DNA of 64,000 nucleotides from Bog-756 sp963812525 (GTDB lineage: Bacteria; Actinomycetota; Acidimicrobiia; Acidimicrobiales; RAAP-2): contig CAWEVL010000004.1 of NCBI GenBank assembly GCA_963812525.1, forward strand, positions 1 to 64,000, read 5' to 3'. Shown piece after piece: positions 28,125 to 36,924 of this stretch. Both the position numbers and the translations under genes were made by a program. The notes below the pieces were generated by a model that saw only the letters and a list, made by a program, of their open reading frames with translations, did not search any database and was not told the origin of the DNA. Position 1 is the stretch's first letter. Every line of letters begins with the position of its first letter.

Positions 28125-28529
28125 ATGACCACCCAGTTCGACGTCCCGCACGCCGACGACGAGCCCGTCGTCGGCCTGTCGGCCGCTGAGTCGGCCCGCA
28201 GGCTCGACCGGTTGGCCCCCCTCCTGCACGAGCTGATCGCCTGGGACCTCGTCCGGCAGACCGAGTCGGGGTCCTTCGAGATCCCCGAGGAGGTCCAGGA
28301 GCGCCTGTCCCGGCTGACGTCGCTGCAGTCGGGCTCCATCGCCCAGGTCTACGTGGGACGCAAGTGCGGGCGCTGTGGCTCGATGCGGGTGACCCGGATG
28401 GTCGAAGGGGTGCGGCTGTGCTCCACCTGTAGCGCCGAGGTCTCGGCGCCGACGGCCGACGCCGAGCCGGAGGCGGCCGGCGGCGGCCGCAAGGGACACC
28501 GTTCCCGTTGGCACCGGAAGGCCGGCTGA
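28125..28529 (+). CDS. Small protein with a C-terminal zinc ribbon
   Basis: 134 residues. The N-terminal half is helical (SAAESARRLDRLAPLLHELIAWDLV; EIPEEVQERLSRLT). A zinc-ribbon pair follows: KCGRCGSMRV...VRLCSTCSAE (two CXXC knuckles about 17 residues apart). The tail is basic (GRKGHRSRWHRKAG). Strong GAAGGAGGT seven bases before the ATG. The basic tail and ribbon suggest nucleic-acid or ribosome contact, which is inference; the family is not recognised. Confidence 0.7.
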   Translation: MTTQFDVPHADDEPVVGLSAAESARRLDRLAPLLHELIAWDLVRQTESGSFEIPEEVQERLSRLTSLQSGSIAQVYVGRKCGRCGSMRVTRMVEGVRLCSTCSAEVSAPTADAEPEAAGGGRKGHRSRWHRKAG

Positions 28530-28538
28530 GCCCCGCCC

Positions 28539-29201
28539 TCAGACCAGTCGCCGGTCGGTGGCCCACTTGGTCAGCTCGTGGCGGGTGGACAGCTGGAGCT
28601 TGCGGAGCACCGACGAGACGTGGGACTCCACCGTCTTGACCGAGATGACCAGGTCCCTGGCCACCTCCTTGTAGGTGTAGCCCCGGGCGATCAGGCGGAG
28701 CACCTCCCGCTCCCGGGGGGAGAGCTGGTCGAGCTCGGGATCGATCCCCGACGTCATGGCGGCCGGGCCTCCCTCGGCGGCGAAGGCGTCGAGGACGAAA
28801 CCGGCCAGACGGGGTGAGAACACCGCATCCCCCGCCCCGACCCGATCCACGGCGGCCAGCAGCTCGGGTCCGGAGATGGTCTTGGTCACATAGCCCCGGG
28901 CGCCGGCACGGATGACGGCGATCACATCCTCGGGGGCGTCGGACACCGACAGGGCCAGGAACTGGACCTCCGGGTGGTGGGGCGTGACCCCCCGGAGGAC
29001 CGCCTGACCCCCGCCCCCGGGGAGGTGGACGTCCAAGAGGACCACCTCGGGGAGCCGTTCGTTGATCATCTCGACGGCGGCGGTGGCCTCGTCGGCCTCC
29101 CCGACCACGTCCACCGCGTCGCCCAGCTCGGCCCGGACGCCGGCTCGGAACATGGCGTGATCGTCGACCAGGAAGATCCTCGGGCGGCTCCCGCCGCTCA
29201 T
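28539..29201 (-). CDS. NarL/LuxR-family response regulator
   Basis: 220 residues. Receiver domain with DDHAMFRAGV, phospho-acceptor Asp57 (VVLLDVHLPGGG) and a Lys in VTKTISG. The C-terminal LuxR helix-turn-helix contains LSPREREVLRLIARGYTYKEVARDLVISVKTVESHVSSVLRKL. The start overlaps the upstream histidine kinase stop by four bases (ATGA), so this is a translationally coupled two-component system. Targets are unknown. It is the only complete response regulator in the window, but nothing ties it to the 15-bp boxes 8 kb downstream. Confidence 0.92.
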   Translation of the reverse strand: MSGGSRPRIFLVDDHAMFRAGVRAELGDAVDVVGEADEATAAVEMINERLPEVVLLDVHLPGGGGQAVLRGVTPHHPEVQFLALSVSDAPEDVIAVIRAGARGYVTKTISGPELLAAVDRVGAGDAVFSPRLAGFVLDAFAAEGGPAAMTSGIDPELDQLSPREREVLRLIARGYTYKEVARDLVISVKTVESHVSSVLRKLQLSTRHELTKWATDRRLV

Positions 29202-30643
29202 CGGGACGGCCGGCCCAGGGGCAGGGACAGCTCGACCTCGGCCCCCCGTCCGGGGGCCGACCGGATCACCGCCGATCCCCCGAACCGGGCCATGCGGGCC
29301 CGGATCGACTGGGTGATGCCCTGGCGACCGTCGGGGACGCCGTCGGGGTCGAAACCGCAGCCCCGGTCCCGCACGTAGAGCATCACGGTGTCCGGCTCCA
29401 CCTCGGCGTAGATGGAGATCTGCGAGGCGCCCGACCATTTGGCGGCGTTGACGGTGGCCTCACGGGCCGCCTCCAGCAGGGCCCGTACCCCGTCGGTCAG
29501 CGGGCTGTCCCCGACCACGACCACCTGGACGGTGACGCCGTGGTCGTTCTCCACCTGGCGCTGGAGGAGGTCGATACCGTCGGTCAGGGTGGCCGCTTCG
29601 TCCCCGATGGTGCCGGGCGGGCGTCCGTCGAACAGCCAGGACCGGAGTTCGCGCTCCTGGGCCCGGGCCAGGCGCACCACCTGCCGGGGGTCGTCGGCCG
29701 ACCGCTGGATGAGGGCCAGGGTCTGGAGCACCGAGTCGTGCACGTGGGCCGCCATCTGGGCCCGCTCCTCGGCCAGCGCCCGGGCCTGACGCTCGGCGAT
29801 GAGGTCGCGGACCAGGCTCAGCCACCACGGCCCGAACACCACCACGATGGCCGCCACCACCAGGAGGGAGCCGGCGATGGGCCGCAGGGCCGCACCGGTG
29901 GGGTGGCCCAGGATCAGCGCCAGCAGGCCGGCCAGGCCCAGGGCCACGCCGACCACGATACGGAGGGGCAGCGACCACCGGCCGTGGCGCCCGCCGTCGG
30001 TGCGGAGCATGGGGAGGACGTCGTCGTTGATCCACACCCGCTCGTCTTCGCTGGCGTTGCGGCGGATGAGGATGGCGGCGGCGGCGGCCAGGAAGACCGG
30101 CCAACTGAACGAGCCGACGTATCCGAGGTGGAGGGCGCCCGCCACCACCTGCACCAGGATGAGGGCCGGGACGATGGCCACCACCAGACGCAGGCCCCTC
30201 CGGTCGGCCACGGAGCGGCTGAGGATGGTGGTGCTCTCCCCGTCGAGCGGGAGGAGGAGCCAGGCCACGGCGTAGACCAGGATGCCGATGCCGCTGCCCA
30301 GGGACAGCAGCACGAAGGCGATCCTGACCAGGGTGACGTCGATGCCGGTGGCCTGGGCCAGACCGCCGCACACGCCGGCCAGCACCCGGGTGTCGGGGCT
30401 TCGCCGGATGGGACCCTGGAGACGGACCCGCCGGTGGCGCCGCCGTCGACGGCCGTGGTGGGCGCGCCACGGCTCGGGCGGGACCCCCCACGACCCGTGG
30501 TACCGACGCCCCCGCCAGCCGTCCGTGGACGTCCCGGGGGGGTCGGGAGGATCGGGCGCCTCGGGCACCGTGGTGCCGGAATCATTGAACTCGGCGATCC
30601 TCTGATGATCGCGCACCCCGATGGCCGCATCCATCAGGGACAT
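29198..30643 (-). CDS. PspC-domain sensor histidine kinase (HisKA_3 type)
   Basis: 481 residues. A cytoplasmic basic stretch precedes an N-terminal PspC domain (about 80-135, RVLAGVCGGLAQATGIDVTL). Several membrane helices follow, then a dimerisation helix with the phospho-accepting His in EERAQMAAHVHDSVLQTL. An ATPase domain (DRGCGFDPDGVPDGRQGI, APGRGAEVELSLP) completes it. PspC-type kinases with LuxR-type partners are a known actinobacterial theme, thought to sense envelope stress. The ATG at 30643 is preferred because the frame upstream has no family sequence. It is divergent from a second PspC gene. Confidence 0.88.
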   Translation of the reverse strand: MSLMDAAIGVRDHQRIAEFNDSGTTVPEAPDPPDPPGTSTDGWRGRRYHGSWGVPPEPWRAHHGRRRRRHRRVRLQGPIRRSPDTRVLAGVCGGLAQATGIDVTLVRIAFVLLSLGSGIGILVYAVAWLLLPLDGESTTILSRSVADRRGLRLVVAIVPALILVQVVAGALHLGYVGSFSWPVFLAAAAAILIRRNASEDERVWINDDVLPMLRTDGGRHGRWSLPLRIVVGVALGLAGLLALILGHPTGAALRPIAGSLLVVAAIVVVFGPWWLSLVRDLIAERQARALAEERAQMAAHVHDSVLQTLALIQRSADDPRQVVRLARAQERELRSWLFDGRPPGTIGDEAATLTDGIDLLQRQVENDHGVTVQVVVVGDSPLTDGVRALLEAAREATVNAAKWSGASQISIYAEVEPDTVMLYVRDRGCGFDPDGVPDGRQGITQSIRARMARFGGSAVIRSAPGRGAEVELSLPLGRPSR

Positions 30644-30727
30644 CCCTGAGCCCCGGCCGACACGGTCAGGGTCCGACCCGGGACCTCCCGGATTCCCCCG
30701 GCGACCCCGCCGGTGCACCGTAGGGGT

Positions 30728-31036
30728 ATGGATACCGGAACCCCCCTCCAGACCCCGTCGGACCCCCAGGGCCCACCGCCCGACGCAGACCGGACGGCAC
30801 CGCCGGTCGAGCGCCTCAGCCGGCGCCGCCACGGCCGGATGTTGGCCGGCGTGTGCGGCGGCCTGGCCGACTGGTTCGACGTCGACCCGACCCTGGTCCG
30901 GGTGGCTTTCGCCGTCCTGGGCGCACTGGGCGGCCTGGCCGTGCCCATCTATCTGGCCGCCTGGCTGCTCATCCCCGAGGAGGGCACGGACGTCTCGGTG
31001 GCCGAGGAGCTGTTGGCCCGCGAGCGGTCCCGCTGA
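30728..31036 (+). CDS. Small PspC-domain membrane protein
   Basis: 102 residues: Pro-rich start, then RLSRRRHGRMLAGVCGGLADWFDVDPTLVRVAF (a PspC core) with two hydrophobic stretches (FAVLGALGGLAVPIYLAAWLLI). The shared AGVCGGLA...D.TLVRIAF motif shows kinship with the divergent kinase. It probably feeds an envelope-stress response. The ATG at 30728 was preferred over an in-frame ATG at 30713 because TAGGGGT directly precedes it. Confidence 0.85.
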   Translation: MDTGTPLQTPSDPQGPPPDADRTAPPVERLSRRRHGRMLAGVCGGLADWFDVDPTLVRVAFAVLGALGGLAVPIYLAAWLLIPEEGTDVSVAEELLARERSR

Positions 31037-31080
31037 GCGTGCGCCACCACCACGAGACCCTCGAAGGGAGACCAGCGCTC

Positions 31081-31521
31081 ATGCACCATCGATTCGATCC
31101 GACCCACGCATCCGACTCCGGTTACCGCACCGGGTGGGTCACCGACCCCCACCTGCGGGTGTCCGACGCCGAACGGAACGAGGTATCCGAGCGGCTCTCC
31201 CGGCACTTCGCCGACGGACGCCTCGACCAGTCCGAGTTCGGGGCGCGCCTGGATCGCGCGACTCGGGCCAAGACCCGCGGTGACCTCGCCGGCCTGTTCG
31301 ACGACCTGCCCCGGCTGGCCGACGAGCCGGCGCCGCCGCGCTCCCGTCGCCGGCGGCTCGTGCCGCTCCTCCTGGTGGTGGCGCTGGTGGCCGTGGCCGC
31401 CGACTCCGCCCTGTCGCTGGCCCACATTCCGTGGCTCCTGCTGGTCGTGGCCGGGCTGCTGCTCTGGCATCGGCGGGGCCGCACCCGCCACCGCCACGCA
31501 CCCTACGACGCCGGTCGATAG
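31081..31521 (+). CDS. DUF1707 domain membrane protein
   Basis: 146 residues. The DUF1707 motif is LRVSDAERNEVSERLSRHF, followed by DGRLDQSEFGARLDRA and an LAGLFDDLP segment. Two hydrophobic segments (RLVPLLLVVALVAVAADSAL; HIPWLLLVVAGLLLW) follow, with a basic His/Arg tail. DUF1707 is a SHOCT-like oligomerisation module common next to PspC proteins and two-component systems. GAAGGGA precedes the ATG. It is 44 bases after the PspC gene and likely in the same operon. Confidence 0.88.
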   Translation: MHHRFDPTHASDSGYRTGWVTDPHLRVSDAERNEVSERLSRHFADGRLDQSEFGARLDRATRAKTRGDLAGLFDDLPRLADEPAPPRSRRRRLVPLLLVVALVAVAADSALSLAHIPWLLLVVAGLLLWHRRGRTRHRHAPYDAGR

Positions 31522-31716
31522 CATCGGGCGGGACGGGACGGCTCCGGCCGGGCCGGTCCCCGAGGTTCACGGATCCGTCCGGGCCGCGGGACGCCGGCCC
31601 ATCCCCGACACCCCCGGCCGGGATCGGGCAGCACGGCCAGGGACCGACCCCATCGACCACTCCCGGGACAAGGGTTCCATCCACAACTCCGGCGCCCCCG
31701 CCAAGGAGGCCTCATC

Positions 31717-32487
31717 ATGACGCTCACTGAACAATCACCGACCGGGGCGCCCGTCCCGCCGGCGCTGCCCGCCGCCCGGGCCGTCGACCTGGTCAAGACC
31801 TACGGCGCCGCGGATGCCGTCGTGCAGGCCCTCGACGGGGTGAACGTGGAGTTCGAACGGGGTCGGTTCACCGCCGTCATGGGCCCGTCGGGGTCGGGCA
31901 AGTCCACGCTGATGCACTGTATGGCCGGGCTCGACACCCCCACGTCCGGACACACCTTCATCGGCGACCAGGAGATCGGGCTGCTGGACGATGCCGGCCT
32001 GACCCAGCTGCGACGGGACCGGGTCGGCTTCGTCTTCCAGTCGTTCAACCTGGTCCCCACCCTCACCGCCTCGGAGAACATCACCCTGCCGGCCGACCTG
32101 GCCGGTCACAAGGTCGACCGGGAGTGGTTCGACTACCTCGTCGGGCAGCTGGGCATCGCCGACCGACTGTCCCACCGGCCCAACGAGATGTCCGGGGGCC
32201 AACAGCAGCGGGCCGCCTGTGCCCGGGCCCTCATCGGACGGCCCGACCTGATCTTCGCCGACGAGCCCACCGGCAACCTCGACTCCAACTCCTCTGCGGA
32301 GATGCTCGCCTTCCTGCGCCGCTCGGTCACCGAATTCCAGCAGTCCATCGTCATGGTCACCCACGACGCCCGGGGGGCCGCCTACGCCGACCGGGTGGTG
32401 TTCCTGGCCGACGGGAACGTCGTCGACGAACTGGTGGGACCCACGGTGGACTCGGTGCTGGAGCGGATGAAACTGTTGGGCAGCTGA
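31717..32487 (+). CDS. ABC transporter ATP-binding protein, MacB/LolD type
   Basis: 256 residues. Walker A GPSGSGKST, the Q-loop in VFQSFNLVPTLT, signature MSGGQQQRAA, Walker B LIFADEPTGNLDS and the H-loop VTHDARG are all present. NLVPTL and the downstream DS residues are typical of MacB/LolD-type ATPases that work with FtsX-like permeases rather than solute importers. Strong AAGGAGG before the ATG. One base separates its stop from the permease start, giving a tight operon. Confidence 0.93.
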   Translation: MTLTEQSPTGAPVPPALPAARAVDLVKTYGAADAVVQALDGVNVEFERGRFTAVMGPSGSGKSTLMHCMAGLDTPTSGHTFIGDQEIGLLDDAGLTQLRRDRVGFVFQSFNLVPTLTASENITLPADLAGHKVDREWFDYLVGQLGIADRLSHRPNEMSGGQQQRAACARALIGRPDLIFADEPTGNLDSNSSAEMLAFLRRSVTEFQQSIVMVTHDARGAAYADRVVFLADGNVVDELVGPTVDSVLERMKLLGS

Positions 32488-32488
32488 G

Positions 32489-35026
32489 ATGTGGAAGGTC
32501 ACCCGCAAGGGCCTGTTGGCCCACAAGTTCCGCCTGGCGCTGACGGCCGTCGCCATCGTCCTCGGGGTGACCTTCATCTCGGGGACCCTGGTCCTGACCG
32601 ACACCCTGCACGCCACCTTCACCACACTGTTCGGCCATATCTACCAGAACGTCGACTTCGAGATCCGGGGTAAGGCCGCCTTCACCGACAACACCGGCGG
32701 GGGTGGCGCCGTCCGCAAGCCCATCCCCGATTCGATCGCCGCCGAGGTCCGCCGACTCCCCGGCGTGGCCTACGCCGCGGGCACGGTGGGCGGCTACGCC
32801 CAATTCGTGGCCCCCGACGGCCAGGCCGTGACCACCGGGGGTGCCCCCAACATCGGGCTGTCCTTCGATCCCAACCCGCAGCTCTCGGCCCTGCGGGTGT
32901 CGAGCGGGCACGGCCCCACCTCCTCGGACCAGGTGGCCATGGACGCGGGCACGGCGACCAAGTACCACTTCCACGTGGGCGACCGGGTTCGGATCCTCCT
33001 CATCGGGCCGCCCCGGACATTTACCATCTCGGGCATCGTGACCTTCGGGTCGGCCAACAACCTGGCCGGGGCCACCCTGGCCGCCTTCGACCTCCCCACC
33101 GCCCAGCAGATCCTCGGGGAGCCCGGTCAGCTCTCCGCCATCGACGTACTGGCCCAACCGGGGGCGGACAAGGCCCAGGTGCAACGGGCCATCGCCCAGA
33201 CCCTGCCCCCCGGGGTCGAGGTGGTCACCGGTCAGACCGTGGCCAACGAGGCCACCAACTCCATCAATCAGGCCCTCTCGTTCTTCTCCACCGCTCTCCT
33301 GGTGTTCGCGTTCATCTCCCTGTTCGTCGGGGGTTTCACCATCTTCAACACCTTCTCCATCACCGTGGGCCAGCGCACCCGGGAGCTCGCCCTGCTCCGC
33401 ATCGTGGGGGCCAGCCGGCGCCAGGTGTTCCGCTCCGTCCTCATCGAGGCCCTGCTCCTCGGCTTGGTGGCCTCGCTGGTGGGACTGGGCCTGGGCGTGC
33501 TGGCCGCACTGGGCCTCGAGGCCCTGCTCAAGGGGTTCGGTATCACGCTGCCCACCGGCCCCCTGGTCTTCGCCTCCCGGACGGTCATCGCCGCCCTGGC
33601 CGTCGGCGTCGGTGTCACCGTCGTGTCGGCCATCGGTCCGGCCCGGCGCGCCGTCCGGATCCCCCCGGTGGCCGCCCTGGCCGACCACCGCAGCGACCAG
33701 GCCGAGTCGTCCCGGCGACGGATCGTGATCGGGTCGGTGGTCGCCGTGGTGGGCATCGTCGCCCTGGTACTGGGACTGACCAAACCGGCCATCCAGCTGG
33801 TCGGGCTCGGGGCGGTGGCCATCTTCCTCGGCATCGGGATGCTGGCCCCGGTGGTGGCCCGCCCCATGTCCAGCATCATCGGACGGCCCCTGGCCCGGCT
33901 GCTCGGGATCCCGGGTCGGTTGGGGCGGGAGAATTCCATGCGCAGCCCCCGTCGCACGGCCCAGACCTCGTCGGCCCTCATGGTGGGCCTGGCCCTGGTG
34001 TCGACCATCGCCGTGTTCGGGGCCTCGCTGTCCAAATCGGCCACCAGCAGCGTCGACAACGCGGTGCGGGCCGACTACATCATCACCAGCTCGTCGACCA
34101 ACGGGTCCGGCGGGTTCTCGGCTTCGGTGGCCGCGGCGGCGTCGACCGTTCCGGGCGTGTCGGCCACCTCCACCGTCTACAACGGTGAGTTCGAGATCCG
34201 GCGCTCGCTGGCCACCCTCACGGCCATCTCCACCCGCCGCCTGTCCGACACCGTCATCCTGCGCATGGACGCCGGCACGGGGGCTCCGGCCCTGGCCGCG
34301 GGCCGCTTGCTCGTCGACTCCAACACGGCCAACACCAAACACCTCGTGGTCGGATCGGTGGTGCCGGTGAAGTTCGCCCAGACCGGTACCTCGACCATGC
34401 GGGTCGGCGGCATCTTCAAGCCCAACGCCCTCCTGGGCAGCTACGTCGTGGGTGACGGCTTCTTCCTGGCCCACTTCGACCGGCCGCTGCCGGTGGCCGT
34501 CCTGCTCGACACCGGCGGGAGCACGGCGTCCACCACCCGGGTGGTAAAGGATGGCCTGTCGGCCTATCCCAACCTCAAGGTCCAGACGCGGGCCGAGTTC
34601 CAGAAGTCCCAGCAGGCCCAGGTCAACCAGTTGCTGGGCCTGGTCTACGCCCTGCTGGCCCTGGCCGTGCTCATCGCCCTCATCGGCATCGTGAACACCC
34701 TGATGCTCTCGGTGTTCGAGCGGACCCACGAGATCGGCCTGCTGCGGGCGGTCGGGATGAAGCGGCGCCAGATCCGGGCGATGATCCGGTCCGAATCGGT
34801 GATCCTCTCGCTGTTCGGCGCCATCATCGGCGTGGTCGTGGGTACGGCCCTCGGGGTGGCGTTCGCCGCCTCGCTGAAGCAGCAGGGCATCACCGACCTG
34901 GTCATCCCCTTCGGGAGCCTGATCGTGTTCCTGGTCCTGGCCGCCCTGCTGGGGCTGGCCGCGGCCAGTTGGCCGGCCCGGCGGGCGGCCAAACTCGACG
35001 TGCTGGCCGCCATCGCCGCCGACTGA
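32489..35026 (+). CDS. FtsX/MacB-like ABC transporter permease
   Basis: 845 residues in one chain with two FtsX-type halves, giving about eight helices and two large extracytoplasmic MacB-PCD-like domains. First half: an N-terminal helix (FRLALTAVAIVLGVTFISGTLV) and a helix group ending in RELALLRIVGASRRQVFRSVL. Second half: EIGLLRAVGMKRRQIRAMIRSE, the conserved FtsX cytoplasmic loop. Such two-module permeases act mechanically, exporting lipids or peptides or transmitting signals. It is one base downstream of its ATPase. Confidence 0.9.
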   Translation: MWKVTRKGLLAHKFRLALTAVAIVLGVTFISGTLVLTDTLHATFTTLFGHIYQNVDFEIRGKAAFTDNTGGGGAVRKPIPDSIAAEVRRLPGVAYAAGTVGGYAQFVAPDGQAVTTGGAPNIGLSFDPNPQLSALRVSSGHGPTSSDQVAMDAGTATKYHFHVGDRVRILLIGPPRTFTISGIVTFGSANNLAGATLAAFDLPTAQQILGEPGQLSAIDVLAQPGADKAQVQRAIAQTLPPGVEVVTGQTVANEATNSINQALSFFSTALLVFAFISLFVGGFTIFNTFSITVGQRTRELALLRIVGASRRQVFRSVLIEALLLGLVASLVGLGLGVLAALGLEALLKGFGITLPTGPLVFASRTVIAALAVGVGVTVVSAIGPARRAVRIPPVAALADHRSDQAESSRRRIVIGSVVAVVGIVALVLGLTKPAIQLVGLGAVAIFLGIGMLAPVVARPMSSIIGRPLARLLGIPGRLGRENSMRSPRRTAQTSSALMVGLALVSTIAVFGASLSKSATSSVDNAVRADYIITSSSTNGSGGFSASVAAAASTVPGVSATSTVYNGEFEIRRSLATLTAISTRRLSDTVILRMDAGTGAPALAAGRLLVDSNTANTKHLVVGSVVPVKFAQTGTSTMRVGGIFKPNALLGSYVVGDGFFLAHFDRPLPVAVLLDTGGSTASTTRVVKDGLSAYPNLKVQTRAEFQKSQQAQVNQLLGLVYALLALAVLIALIGIVNTLMLSVFERTHEIGLLRAVGMKRRQIRAMIRSESVILSLFGAIIGVVVGTALGVAFAASLKQQGITDLVIPFGSLIVFLVLAALLGLAAASWPARRAAKLDVLAAIAAD

Positions 35027-35067
35027 CCGGGCCGACCCGACGCCGCCGGCCGGGCCCGGTGGTCAGC

Positions 35068-35487
35068 TCAGGCTGACTGCTGGAGCTGCTCCACATCGCC
35101 CCGCACATCGGAGGCGTGCGAGGTCAGCGTGCGACCCAGCCCGTCCAGCACGGCGTAGGCGGCCCGGACGTACCGGTCGCGGGACACCCAGAACGGGAGG
35201 TGCCGAGGGGGCCGGATGCCGATCTCGACCGAGCGGTCGGTCCACCGGGTCATCTCCACGACCACGCTCAGCGGGGTCCGCAGCCGTCCGAACCGCAGCG
35301 TGGCCCGGCGGGCCTCATCGGGGAATCCGATCATGCCCACGGGGACCTGCCGGAGCGGGGAGATGGTCAGCTGGGCCCCCGGTACCTCGACGTCCACCGG
35401 GAACTGGACACGCTTCCAGGCCAGGTCGGTGCACTCGACGAGCTTCGAGGCGTAGATGGTGGTGGGGACGGTGGTCTCGTCGTACAT
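35068..35487 (-). CDS. Hypothetical protein
   Basis: 139 residues, beta-rich, with a PPRHLPFWVSRDRYVRAAY segment and a helical C-terminus (VRGDVEQLQQS). GAAGGA lies nine bases before the ATG. No family is recognised. The WKRVQFPVDVEVPGAQLTI part suggests a small beta-sandwich. It is divergent from the alpha/beta hydrolase across a 183-base AT-rich region with an inverted repeat. Confidence 0.6.
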   Translation of the reverse strand: MYDETTVPTTIYASKLVECTDLAWKRVQFPVDVEVPGAQLTISPLRQVPVGMIGFPDEARRATLRFGRLRTPLSVVVEMTRWTDRSVEIGIRPPRHLPFWVSRDRYVRAAYAVLDGLGRTLTSHASDVRGDVEQLQQSA

Positions 35488-35565
35488 GGGGTTCGTTCCT
35501 TCGCTGGTGAGTTCGGCCCTGCGGGCCGGATCGCCTTCATCTCCAGTGTCCCGGGCGGGGGACAT

Positions 35566-35589
35566 ATCTGTCAAACAGTTGAAACAGAT
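35566..35589. promoter_or_regulatory. Inverted repeat in an AT-rich divergent region
   Basis: ATCTGT (35566-35571) and ACAGAT (35584-35589) are perfect complements across 12 bases. They sit in an unusually A+T-rich stretch (35561-35610) between divergent start codons at 35487 and 35671. It has the look of a promoter-operator region; no hexamer pair could be assigned with confidence. Confidence 0.45.
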
Positions 35590-35670
35590 GTATACAATCA
35601 TTATTCCCGATATCAGCTGGCCACCGGGCAGTGCGGCGGCGGAGCGGTGCGGCTGTGGAAGAGTGCAACG

Positions 35671-36423
35671 ATGTCCCGGATCGTGATGGTGCACGGAGCA
35701 GGCAACGACCTCTGGGGGCCGGCCTCCATCAAGTCACGGTGGTTCCCGGCCCTCGCCGACGGCCTGGCCTGGCACGGGGTGGTCGTCGAGGAGGGCGACG
35801 TGACGGTGGCCTTCTACGGCGACGTGTTCCGGAGGGACCCCGAGGACGGGTACGAGCCGCCGGTGGACGCCGCCGCCGCCATCGCCACCGTCGAGGAGCT
35901 GGTCCAACGGATGGACCCCCACGTCGACCTGGCCGAGCTGACCAAGATGCTGACCGAGCACCACTTCGACCGGCTGCTGGCCCAGGCCGCCGCCTACCTG
36001 CAGCAGCCGTCCCTCCGCCTCGAGGCACGGACCCGGATGGAGGCCGCCGTCGGTCCCGACACCCGGGTCGTGGTGGCCCACTCCCTGGGCACGGTCGTCT
36101 CGTACGAGGCCCTGTGCGCCCATCCCGAGTGGCCGGTCACCGACTACGTCACCATCGGCTGTCCGCTGGCCGGTGACGTCATCCGGGACCAACTGGATCC
36201 CTGCCCGGCCGAGGGGATGAGTCCGTGGCCCGGATCGGTCCTCCGATGGACCAACATCGCCGATCCCGCCGACCCGGCCGCCCGGACCACGCCGTGCGGG
36301 CGCTTCCGTGGGGACGTCACCGAGTACCAGGTGGACAACGGACACCGGGTCCACGACCCCGAGCCCTACCTCAACAACCGGTGGACCGGACAGGCCGTGG
36401 CCGCCGGCCTGGCCGGTAGCTGA
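35671..36423 (+). CDS. Alpha/beta hydrolase (lipase-like)
   Basis: 250 residues. Oxyanion strand MVHGAGNDLWGP, nucleophile elbow VVAHSLGTVVSYEAL (catalytic Ser) and a C-terminal DNGHRVHDPEPYLNN segment that could supply the His. The middle region is helical and acidic (VEELVQRMDPHVDLAELTKML). Similar proteins are annotated as lipase-family hydrolases; the substrate is unknown. The preferred ATG at 35671 begins the beta-strand that starts the fold. It is divergent from the hypothetical gene at 35487. Confidence 0.75.
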   Translation: MSRIVMVHGAGNDLWGPASIKSRWFPALADGLAWHGVVVEEGDVTVAFYGDVFRRDPEDGYEPPVDAAAAIATVEELVQRMDPHVDLAELTKMLTEHHFDRLLAQAAAYLQQPSLRLEARTRMEAAVGPDTRVVVAHSLGTVVSYEALCAHPEWPVTDYVTIGCPLAGDVIRDQLDPCPAEGMSPWPGSVLRWTNIADPADPAARTTPCGRFRGDVTEYQVDNGHRVHDPEPYLNNRWTGQAVAAGLAGS

Positions 36424-36504
36424 GGAGCTCGGCGGTCTCCGCTCCGGTCGTCCCCGCGGCACCTCGAGCCGCACATCCCGGGCATCCGGACCTCCGCACA
36501 TCCT

Positions 36505-36519
36505 GGGACTTTTGGCACT
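36505..36519 (+). promoter_or_regulatory. DosR-like 15-bp box A
   Basis: GGGACTTTTGGCACT, 61 bases before the ATG of the 77-residue gene. It fits the island consensus RKGACYWTYGRCMCT; its one departure from the commoner bases is A at position 13. Confidence 0.55.
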
Positions 36520-36580
36520 TTCCGGAGCCGGCGGCCCGGCCGAGGATGGACAGGAGGGGATGGAATGAAGGGAGGCTGCC

Positions 36581-36814
36581 ATGGTATCGACCGACTGGGA
36601 GCAGGGGTTGGGAGGGGCCCGGCCCGTGGACGACTTGGTCGTCGAGGAGCTGGTCCACCAGGTGGCGGCCACCATCGACAAGCTGTCGGCCCACCGCTCC
36701 GAGCTGTCCGCCGGTGACGGCTGGGTCAACGTCGATGCCGCTCTCTCCGATCTCTACCGGGCCATGATCACCCTGCAACACCTCGACCAGGCGCCCGTGC
36801 GGACCGTCGCCTGA
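36581..36814 (+). CDS. Small hypothetical protein, stress-island member
   Basis: 77 residues, mostly helical: RPVDDLVVEELVHQVAATIDKLSAH, then LSDLYRAMITLQHLDQ. Strong GGGAGG before the ATG at 36581. No family recognised. Its gene starts 61 bases downstream of box A, and its stop lies 17 bases before box B, so it forms the left edge of the island. Confidence 0.6.
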   Translation: MVSTDWEQGLGGARPVDDLVVEELVHQVAATIDKLSAHRSELSAGDGWVNVDAALSDLYRAMITLQHLDQAPVRTVA

Positions 36815-36831
36815 GGCCGACACCGGCGGGA

Positions 36832-36846
36832 GGGACCTTCGACCCT
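36832..36846 (+). promoter_or_regulatory. DosR-like 15-bp box B
   Basis: GGGACCTTCGACCCT, 78 bases before the ftsH start codon. Confidence 0.6.
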
Positions 36847-36924
36847 TCCCTGGCGGTCGTCGGGCCGACAGGCTTGCACCATGGATCGATCCGACCGACG
36901 CCCTGAAGGGCGGCGTGCCCAGGC

